Positions 1-7,093 of a DNA stretch of 64,000 nucleotides are shown in pieces. This DNA is from Hyphomicrobiales bacterium (GTDB lineage Bacteria > Pseudomonadota > Alphaproteobacteria > Rhizobiales > Beijerinckiaceae): contig UBZM01000009.1 of NCBI GenBank assembly GCA_900470095.1, positions 1 through 64,000 on the forward strand. The letters run 5' to 3'. Made by a program: the position numbers and the translations under genes. Position 1 is the stretch's first letter. The number at the start of each line of letters is the position of its first letter. The notes beneath the pieces were generated by a model. That model did no database searches. It saw only the letters and a program-made list of their open reading frames with translations, and was not told where the DNA came from.

Positions 1-516
1 ATCAATGAGTCCTGAGCCTAGTTCTGGATCGTTTGATGCAGCGCGAAGGGCGCGATCGAGGTCACGGCTTACAGTGTCGAAATCGATACCTGCCGCCATT
101 GCCGACAACTCGCTTGTGACCAGCGCGGTTTCCGCGATCTCAACCAACTGCACCTTTCGACCAGTGGTTTCGAGCTTGAGGCCGTCGAATATCAGGTGCT
201 TGTTCAGGTACTCGAGAACGGCCGCGTGACGCTCCGGCTCTTTGATGAAATCTCTTGGATCGGCTGCGCTTTCGATGATCTGCCTGAGGAGGTCACCGTT
301 CCCAGAATCGAGGAAGAGGGCCGCTCGGATGGCAGTCGTTGTTGCCGTCACCCTGCTTTCTCCATGCAGATCGAAGGGCACTCGAAAATTCTTGAACCAA
401 CTTTCGAGCTTCCACCCCGGTCGATAAATGCCAATTGTCGACAGAAAGGAGGCCGAGCCGCCGGTGATGACCTCGGCCAAGGCATCAATGGACTGCTTTG
501 AGAGGTCGATACGCAT
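1..516 (-). CDS. Abortive-infection-like protein, partial (C-terminus outside window)
   Basis: The leftward frame opens at an ATG whose first base is 516 and stays open for 172 codons to the window edge, so only the N-terminal part is present. It begins MRIDLSKQSIDALAEVITGG and ends near NDPELGSGLID. I read that ending as the entry to an Abi_C-type domain (abortive infection family), where a similar stretch precedes an AKELIE-like helix; that assignment is from memory of the family and is tentative. No catalytic motif is visible in the available part. It is the outermost member of a group of defence-type genes. Alternative: an unrelated conserved hypothetical protein. Confidence 0.55.
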   Translation of the reverse strand, partial: MRIDLSKQSIDALAEVITGGSASFLSTIGIYRPGWKLESWFKNFRVPFDLHGESRVTATTTAIRAALFLDSGNGDLLRQIIESAADPRDFIKEPERHAAVLEYLNKHLIFDGLKLETTGRKVQLVEIAETALVTSELSAMAAGIDFDTVSRDLDRALRAASNDPELGSGLID

Positions 517-554
517 GCGCTATAGGCTCCGGCTGTATGGCCCCCGATCCGCGA

Positions 555-798
555 TCAGGATTTCTTCTTAGGGGTCATGCTCGCGAAAAGGGCTTTCGCC
601 TCCTCAGGCGAGAGGGCGGCCGGCTGCCCGCTGGCAGAGTCTGCTTCTAGTCAATGCTCCAAAGTCTGCAACTGGCCCTTCCGGGATCCACAGAGGCGCA
701 TGGGGGAGGTTCACCAAGCGGCCTTGCGCAAGCCGGTCCCGATAACCCTTCACGGTCGCGACCGATATTGCCAGCGGCGGCAGGGGACTTCGCCACAT
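555..798 (-). pseudogene. Possible decayed reading frame
   Basis: On the minus strand an open stretch with protein-like composition (VKGYRDRLAQ, then NLPHAPLWIPEGP) loses frame near 630-660. A second frame continues as SPEEAKALFASMTPKKKS and stops at 555-557; upstream that second frame meets a TGA near 650. The two parts would make sense as the C-terminal half of one protein after a frameshift. I do not recognise the family. It sits between the Abi-like gene and the ART-like gene, where decay is common. Confidence 0.25.
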
Positions 799-998
799 TG
801 CGGAACAGAGCCGAGCGGGCTAGCGAGCAAAATGCCGCTAAAGTCGAAAAGCAAAGCGATTGAAAGGGTCGGCGGCGAACTGCAAGGTAGCCTCGTCGCG
901 GCTCTATCGCTGGGTTCGATGGCATAAGTATATTGATGGCTTCGTGCTAGCTTGCAGCGCAGAGTTGAAACGCAACGTAATGCATCGCCTTGGATAGA

Positions 999-1748
999 AT
1001 GACATTTGCCGACTTCATCAACGGAACGCCCAAGGCGGCCGGAAATCTCGCATTGGCCCACGTGACCGATTGCGCGAACCTTGGGAGGATCCTGGGTGCG
1101 GGTGAACTCAAACTCCGTCGCTGCACGGTTTTCGGCGAGCGACTGCTATACATGTTCTACGGTCGCCCGGCCTATCGCGCCAAATGGGATGGGGGGAGCA
1201 CCTCAGACTTAGCTTATGCACGGGCTTGCTTCGTATTGCGCGACACCGCCGTGTCGAGGGCCAAGCGGATTTTCCCGTTCGACAGCGGCGGCTTCGGGAA
1301 CTACGCCAGCGCGTTCCACCGCTCATTGGTGGTCGGTGACTTCCAATTGAAGGAGGGTGATCATCCGCTTCAGGTGATCGGGGCCTTCTACGCGAACCTT
1401 GAAGACTACTACTGGATGAACCCGGTGATGGGGAAACAATTCCCCATCACGCAACATGCCGTGAGATCCTATTATCAGCTCATCTCGGCCGGCCAGCGCG
1501 AAACGCATGACGACCGGTGTGCGGCGATCGAGGTCCAGCTCGACAAGCCCATGCCCTTGAAGGGTGAGGTGTTGGCGCTCATCGCACCGAACCAGGTCTT
1601 CGACGATCCCGAGTTGATAGGGCACTTGGCGGAATGGGGGGCCGAGCCTCGGGGCTACCGGATTACCCGGGCATTCAATCCTACGGAGACCACGCCGCTG
1701 CTTGTAAACGAGGTCGACCGCTTCCATCGGGACATGAAATGGCTCTGA
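999..1748 (+). CDS. ADP-ribosyltransferase-like (DarT-like?) protein
   Basis: This 249-residue protein starts at ATG 999; a TTG nine bases earlier in frame is possible. Near the N-terminus it has an H-x-T element (LAHVTDCANLGRIL), then a glycine turn and the aromatic-rich LLYMFYGRPAYR. That order (H-x-T, then an aromatic segment followed by R) recalls ADP-ribosyltransferase folds such as DarT/DUF4433, and a later acidic residue in CAAIEVQL could be the catalytic glutamate. No signal peptide or membrane segment is seen. Its stop overlaps the start of the next gene by ten bases, so the two are surely co-translated and probably a functional pair. The ART assignment rests on short motifs only. 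Confidence 0.5.
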   Translation: MTFADFINGTPKAAGNLALAHVTDCANLGRILGAGELKLRRCTVFGERLLYMFYGRPAYRAKWDGGSTSDLAYARACFVLRDTAVSRAKRIFPFDSGGFGNYASAFHRSLVVGDFQLKEGDHPLQVIGAFYANLEDYYWMNPVMGKQFPITQHAVRSYYQLISAGQRETHDDRCAAIEVQLDKPMPLKGEVLALIAPNQVFDDPELIGHLAEWGAEPRGYRITRAFNPTETTPLLVNEVDRFHRDMKWL

Positions 1749-3775
1749 ATGATGGTCCCACTCGACTGACCGCTACGGCGGTGTTCAACCCGACCGCGTC
1801 CTCGCCTGGGTTTCTCGTACCGCTGTTCCCCGGTCAGGACGGCGACAATCAGACCTATGTGCAGCGATACGGCCGGCCGGAGAGACTGTTGGAGTTCACC
1901 GCGGTCTCGTGGCCGGACGAGGGCGCGACGGAGATTTCCGCTCCCCTGGCCGCCACCGTCGGCGACGAGAGCCTTTGGGGGTTCGCCTTCCCGGACGAGG
2001 AGCCGCTGGTGTTGCCGTGGCGCCTCTTCCGAGCGGAGATGACAAAACGGCTCCAGGATCCGTGCTTCGATGGCAAACCCGGGCTACTCTTCGACGTCGT
2101 CGAGGGGCTCGACATCGAGGAAGCCAAGGAGCGCGTCTACCTGGCGGCGTTCGAGGCCTATGCGAAACATGGCAGTCGCGTCGCGGAGCAGTGGCGGGAC
2201 CGTTCGATCCTTGAGCCGGTCCTGCAAGAGGCGATCGCCCAACATCTCCCGGGCGGGCAAACCCAGCAGCCAAGGCTGCTGATGGCAAATCTCGTCGAGG
2301 GCCAGCTATCGATCGAACTCCGCCACGAACGCACCGAACGCATTCGCGGTGAGATCGCGAGCGCCTACGAGCACTTGGCCAAGCGACACCCCAAACTTTT
2401 TCCTCGGCAAGTCGTCATCGCGATCAGCGAAGGGCTCACCCCGCCCTTGGCAACTTCTCCCTCCAGCCGAACGACGGTCGTCGCCGTTCACGGACGCTTG
2501 GCGGAACGCGAGCTCGCGCGCGGCCACTGGCGGGAGCGCGGCATCGAGATCGTGGATGCCGACCAGTTGCAGGATCTGCCCACGGCAATCGGCGAACGAA
2601 GACAGGTCGTCTACGTCTCCGCGCTTGGCGATTGGAACGACCGATCGCCAAGGGCGGTTGAGGCGGATCACGCGGTAGCAATCCTAATGACCACCGCGAT
2701 GTCCCCGCTGGTCCGGGAGGGCGACATGCGCGTCGAGAGCTCCATGCCCACCATCGTCGCGTTCTCGCCGTATGGAACGAGCCGGTTCGGAGGCGACCCT
2801 CTCACCATGGTCTCGCGACTGATAGCGACCCTCGCCGAGTGCTGGCAGAAAGGCGAGAGGTTGCCGGCCGCTCCACATAGCTCGCTCATTCGAGAGTCGA
2901 AACCGATATCCTCGGATCTTGCCGGAACCGCTTGCAGCCTTGTCGGGCGGGCCTTGCGGGTGCAGGCGCCGATCGACGCGCCAGCTCATCTTGTGCTCGA
3001 TGACCGGATGCCGGAGCGGATGCAGGCCGCATTGAGCGAGGCGCTATCGTCCGCGATGAATATCGCCAAGACGCACCTGATCGGCTCCCGAGCCGTTCGC
3101 GGGCGACCGATACCCATGTTGTTGGTCCAGCGGCCGACTGAGTTCGGCTACGGCCAAGGCCGCGACAACCTTCGCGAGGGTGTGAGGCGAATCCTTGAGA
3201 TCCGGGGATGGCATACGGCCGAGGGCGAACAGGGCCTGTTGAGAGCTCGCGATCACACTCACAACTTCTCGGTGATGGTGGCGCGGCATAACAACGAGCT
3301 TCCCAACGAGCCTCCCCCTCCCGATCGTCCCGGTTTCGGTCGCGCGCCGATGCTTGTCGTCCACGAGAGCCCTCGTAGGGAATGGCTCCTCGCGGGCAAT
3401 CTAGGCGCAAACTTCCACGTTGGATTGGAAGACTTGGCCCTGATGCTGCCGGGCACACAGTGGGTCTGGCCGATCCTGAGACGTCAACTTCGCGGACAGG
3501 CCAAACGCGGGTCGACGAACACCCTGAGGCTGTTCACCGCCCTGGCGGTCGAGGCTCTGACCGCGGGTCGGTACCAGGAGTCGATCGTGAAGTTCGATCC
3601 CGACAAGGCCGTTCGCATGCTATCCGGACCCGACCGCCTCGAGCATACGCGATTGTCGTCGGAGGACGCACCGGAAGACGGCGCGCAGCTCATCCTCTCG
3701 GGGATGCACGACGAGGTCGAATCGTACCTGAGGCTTCATATCCAGGACGAAGGGCCATTTGTCGAAATCATGTAG
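1739..3775 (+). CDS. Large protein of unknown function, partner of the ART-like gene
   Basis: The frame is open further upstream, but ATG 1739 (MALNDGPTRLTATAVF) fits best: it overlaps the preceding gene by ten bases and yields 678 residues. I do not recognise a domain. It is soluble in appearance, with no signal peptide, no membrane segment and no Walker or nuclease motif I can defend. A middle part (VVYVSALGDWND, then MTTAMSPLVREGDMR) looks like alternating strands and helices. The tight overlap with an ART-like gene suggests antitoxin, sensor or target-recognition partner. No macro-domain signature of DarG was found, so this is not a standard DarTG pair. Confidence 0.6.
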   Translation: MALNDGPTRLTATAVFNPTASSPGFLVPLFPGQDGDNQTYVQRYGRPERLLEFTAVSWPDEGATEISAPLAATVGDESLWGFAFPDEEPLVLPWRLFRAEMTKRLQDPCFDGKPGLLFDVVEGLDIEEAKERVYLAAFEAYAKHGSRVAEQWRDRSILEPVLQEAIAQHLPGGQTQQPRLLMANLVEGQLSIELRHERTERIRGEIASAYEHLAKRHPKLFPRQVVIAISEGLTPPLATSPSSRTTVVAVHGRLAERELARGHWRERGIEIVDADQLQDLPTAIGERRQVVYVSALGDWNDRSPRAVEADHAVAILMTTAMSPLVREGDMRVESSMPTIVAFSPYGTSRFGGDPLTMVSRLIATLAECWQKGERLPAAPHSSLIRESKPISSDLAGTACSLVGRALRVQAPIDAPAHLVLDDRMPERMQAALSEALSSAMNIAKTHLIGSRAVRGRPIPMLLVQRPTEFGYGQGRDNLREGVRRILEIRGWHTAEGEQGLLRARDHTHNFSVMVARHNNELPNEPPPPDRPGFGRAPMLVVHESPRREWLLAGNLGANFHVGLEDLALMLPGTQWVWPILRRQLRGQAKRGSTNTLRLFTALAVEALTAGRYQESIVKFDPDKAVRMLSGPDRLEHTRLSSEDAPEDGAQLILSGMHDEVESYLRLHIQDEGPFVEIM

Positions 3776-3831
3776 CGCACGCGTCTCAATGCCCAGAAGC
3801 AATAGGCTGACACGCTGATCGCCAGCTCTAA

Positions 3832-3864
3832 ACGTCCGTTTTCGGACAAGCGAGCGATGTCCGC
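3832..3864. repeat. Palindromic interspersed repeat, copy 1
   Basis: The core is an imperfect palindrome GTCCGTTTTCGGAC followed by AAGCG and ATGTC. A second copy with the same order lies at 5495-5527. Such GTCCGC-type palindromes recur between genes in many Rhizobiales genomes (general knowledge). The two copies flank the PLD-type gene. Confidence 0.55.
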
Positions 3865-3959
3865 AATTGGCGCTTTGATGAGGTGACGACGCGCGGGATT
3901 TCACCTGAGGCTCGCGACAAGAGCGCACCCTGCCGGATATCAGTCCAGCGAACGACAGA

Positions 3960-5315
3960 TCAGCCGACATGAACTGTCACGTCATAGCCAAGGGAGCGCA
4001 GGGCCTTGCTCGTACGCCCGTTCCTAGGTGGAAAGCGCGCGGGCAACGCCCAGCCGACGATTTCCCCTAGCGCGCTCACTCCGAGCAGTTCGATCTTACG
4101 CTTGGGATCGGCAAGCGCCTCCCACAATCGTTGCGGCACCTCCTCCGGCCGGCCGCCATAAAGGATGAAGGCCAAGGTCTGGAGCACCGAGTTTCCGCCA
4201 CGCTGAGGGGCACGGTAGATGTGTCTGGCGAGGGCATCCACCTTTTCCGGGATCTCGTAGGGACGCCCATCTTTGAGGCCGACGAACCGGTTGGGCGCGC
4301 GTCGCGCGTATTCCCTCGCTGAGTGCACGCAGCCAAGCACCCTGACGAACTGGTCCTCGGTGAGCGCTGGCAGAATCTCCTGCGAGAACGCTCTTTGCAG
4401 TGCGGGTGCCGTCTTGTTGAGCATTTCGTTTTCGGCAGAGGTGGAGGGGAGTGTCTGCCACCAGCGGGTAGCCGCATCAACGGCGGCGTCGGGATCCTTG
4501 CGATTAAGTCCGAAATGTCTCTCGAAGTCTGCCCGCCGACCATCAAAGGTGCGCTGATAATAGTGGGCGTGCAGGAATTGGTCCGCCTGCGCGCCGAGCG
4601 GTGCGGACGACCCGACCCATGTCGGCCTGTTCTCCTCTTTCGAAATTTTCGCGGCGATATCGCGAATGATCTGGAGCGTGCTGTTCCATTCGTCGAGAAA
4701 GGCTTGGCGCCGTTGATCCGTTGCCGATCTGGAACTCGATCGGGCAAGGCCATCCCAGTGAGGGACCAGCTCAGTCCGAAGCATTGCTTCGTCGGCGCCC
4801 TTCTGAGCGATCCCGCGCCGTGTCAGCTCCTTGTTCCTGGCCGAGAGGAACTCGAACAGCTCCTGCGTCAACGGCGCGGCATGTTTATCTATCTCGATAA
4901 ACAGATGCTCCAGCTCAAGATCGTGGCCTCCTGCGGTCAGTTCTACTTCGCTGAGGAAGACGCCGGCCTCGACATTGTTCCACCAAGCGCTCTGGGTGAG
5001 GTTAGCCGAACCGATGTAAGCGCCATAGCCGCGCCACCAGATAACCTTGGGATGAAACCGTCTGACGAGTTTGCAGACGTAGCGGCCCGACCTGCGGCTC
5101 AGGAATCTTTCCAGCACCGGAATGCTGACTGGGACTTCTTCGTCGAACCGCCCCCAGAAGCGAAGCGGCAGCTTGTTGTCCCAACACCAGTCAAACAACA
5201 GACCGTTGTCGCTCGCATAGGCGACTGCTGCATCAACTCGCTCAGTGTGCTCGGCCGCGTTGAGAAGGATATTGCGCAGATAATTCCCGTTTAATCCGTT
5301 CAAGAGCAGTTGCAA
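3960..5315 (-). CDS. Phospholipase D-like (single HKD) nuclease-type protein
   Basis: The protein has 451 residues. The N-terminal third carries one HKD-type active site: H88-x-K90 in RRFHPKVIWW, then GSANLTQSAWW (about 102-112) and a glutamate in NNVEAGV (E117). One HKD per chain is usual for PLD-fold nucleases, which dimerise. The remaining ~300 residues are helical-looking and unassigned; a fusion of a PLD nuclease to a recognition domain is typical of stand-alone restriction or defence nucleases. The start is TTG at 5313-5315, preceded by a strong GGGGGA Shine-Dalgarno about nine bases upstream; no ATG exists nearby. It stands alone between two palindromic repeats. Substrate unknown. Confidence 0.75.
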   Translation of the reverse strand: MQLLLNGLNGNYLRNILLNAAEHTERVDAAVAYASDNGLLFDWCWDNKLPLRFWGRFDEEVPVSIPVLERFLSRRSGRYVCKLVRRFHPKVIWWRGYGAYIGSANLTQSAWWNNVEAGVFLSEVELTAGGHDLELEHLFIEIDKHAAPLTQELFEFLSARNKELTRRGIAQKGADEAMLRTELVPHWDGLARSSSRSATDQRRQAFLDEWNSTLQIIRDIAAKISKEENRPTWVGSSAPLGAQADQFLHAHYYQRTFDGRRADFERHFGLNRKDPDAAVDAATRWWQTLPSTSAENEMLNKTAPALQRAFSQEILPALTEDQFVRVLGCVHSAREYARRAPNRFVGLKDGRPYEIPEKVDALARHIYRAPQRGGNSVLQTLAFILYGGRPEEVPQRLWEALADPKRKIELLGVSALGEIVGWALPARFPPRNGRTSKALRSLGYDVTVHVG

Positions 5316-5494
5316 GACACGCTTCCCCCAGCGCCTGTTGTATTCTGTCAGGCTCCGCTTGAGCTAGCTAGCAGCGAGAGCGGTGAAGCGCGGCGGGCCC
5401 GCAGGTCGCCATGACCGGACGTTCTAGCCCCCAAAGTGTCCCACCTATCGGGTCATGGGAACTCGCCTCCGCCGCATTTGCCAGATCATCGGTT

Positions 5495-5527
5495 TATGTC
5501 CGCTTCCGGACAAGCGGTTAATGTCAG
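5495..5527. repeat. Palindromic interspersed repeat, copy 2
   Basis: The core GTCCGCTTCCGGAC is followed by AAGCG and ATGTC, as in the copy at 3832-3864 and in the same orientation. The rest of the 5316-5780 spacer holds the upstream region of the PLD-type gene and the downstream end of the IS110 element; I see no gene in it. Confidence 0.55.
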
Positions 5528-5780
5528 CTTCTCTAATCGGGCATGAGGGTCAAGCTCTGGTTTGGTCCGAGCCGGTTTATCGTTCACGCGGGTCACGCTT
5601 CTCTTCGCAGTCTGATGGCTCTTCACGAGCGGAGCCGCTGCACGCATGCCTGGGATCAGGGTCTGGAGAGCCTTGCTTTATGGACGCGCTTTGAAGCGCA
5701 GCAGACATTTTCGGCTTCATCCATCCCATCGTCCGCGTGGGACGATCCGGCCAGGATCGGTTGAACGGAAGGGGTTCAGG

Positions 5781-6809
5781 TCATGCCGCAGCCTCCGATC
5801 CCAGCCGGAAGTCAGAGCCATCGACCCACATGCGATGCAGAACGACGGCGATCTTGCGGGCGACGGCGACGATGGCGCGCCGGCGGCCCTTGGTCTTCAT
5901 CAGCCGCACACCCCAGGCCTTCAGACTCGACCAGGTGATCGAGCGCATCAGCATGGCGTTCGCGGCCGCATAGAGCGTCGCCCGGACGTCGGCGTCGCCG
6001 GCATGGGAGATCCGGCCTGGGTTGTCCGTCTCGCCGGACTGAAAGCGCCTTGGCGTCAAGCCGAAGTGAGCTCCGACGGTGCGTGAGCTCTTGAAGCGGG
6101 CTGGGTCGTCCACGGCGGCCTTGAAACTGAGGGCGGTGATCTCGCCCACACCAGGGATCCCCATGAAGCGCGTGCAGACTGCGTCCTCTCGGGCCTTGCG
6201 CTTCACGCGCCGGTCAAGCTCGACGAACGTCTCGAACAGCATTTGGCGGGCCTGCAGCAGGGGAAGAAGGGCGTAGCTCAGCGCGGCATCGCTCTCGATG
6301 GAATCCCGCACGGCGATAGCGAAGGCGCCGCGCGACAGCCGCATGGGCAGCTTGACGCCAAAGACCTTCAGCAGGCCGCGGATCTCGTTCTCCAGGTCGA
6401 TGCACTTGCGCTGCATGACTTTGCGGCTGGTGAGCAGGGCCCGTGTGTGATGGCTTTCGACGCTCTTCACGTGGACCCGACTGTACCAGCCGGATCGAAG
6501 AAGCTGAGCGATGCCGCGGGCGTCGTGCTTGTCGGTCTTGTTGCGCATCGCCGAGAGCGCCGCGTTCACCAGGCGCGCCTCCATGCAGACGACCTCAAAG
6601 CCGGCCTCGGTCAGGCCGTAGGTCAGGTGCTGGGTGAGCGTGCCGGCCTCAAGACCGACTTGGTGTATCGGCTCGCCGAACTCCCGCAGACAGCGGACCA
6701 GGTCCGGGACCTCCGATGGGATCGACCTCTCAAGCCTGACCTGGCCGTTTTGATCGATGACACAGACCGCTACTGACCGCAGCGACACATCCAGCGCAGC
6801 GTAGAACAT
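5781..6809 (-). mobile_element. IS110-family transposase
   Basis: This 342-residue protein has the full length of the family. The N-terminal RuvC-like DEDD domain shows D7 in ALDVSLRSVAV, E54 in VGLEAGTL, and the TDKHDARG segment (D93, D96). The C-terminal transposase_20 region is present (MGIPGVGEITAL, then VGAHFGLTPRRFQSGE). IS110 enzymes move circular intermediates under guidance of a bridge RNA and make no inverted repeats, so the element ends cannot be read from this sequence alone. The gene is uninterrupted and may be active. It separates two defence-type genes, and its upstream non-coding end (6810-7093) fits the side that carries the guide RNA in the IS110 group. Confidence 0.93.
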
Positions 6810-7093
6810 GGTCGTCTCCCTCGTCTCGGCTGAACCGAGACCTTACTGGGAGCTTGGTCCCTCGCAGGACTGCCCGATTACGCATGCTTGTGGCGCGATC
6901 CAACCAGAAACACGAGAATCGACGTCATTTGTGAGGGGTGGTTGCGGCTTCACGGTTTCAGCTCGTCTTGACAAGTCGCAGAAGCGGGTGGTCCCCGCTC
7001 ACGCGCCCTCTGAGCTCGGCAGGGAAACGCTTTGGGGTCACCGTCGCGACGTCCGGTCCCAACACCGGTTGTCCGGGCTGGTGCTCCAGTCCG
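6810..7093 (-). other. Non-coding upstream end of the IS110 element; possible bridge RNA region
   Basis: This 284-bp stretch lies between the transposase start and the stop of the next gene and has no credible frame of its own. Just upstream of the transposase start is a perfect hairpin, GTCTCGG (6823-6829) with CCGAGAC (6835-6841). In the IS110 group the bridge RNA is made from the left end upstream of the transposase, so this is the place to look. Which part belongs to the element and which to the target is not resolved. Confidence 0.35.

Noticed and set aside
999..3775. A standard DarTG toxin-antitoxin pair
   Set aside because: The small protein may be ART-like, but the partner is far larger than DarG and I see no macrodomain signature.
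3620..3970. A 116-codon minus-strand frame through the 3832 repeat
   Set aside because: It overlaps the well-supported 678-residue gene and its N-terminal part is just the translated palindromic repeat, a known source of false ORFs in Rhizobiales.
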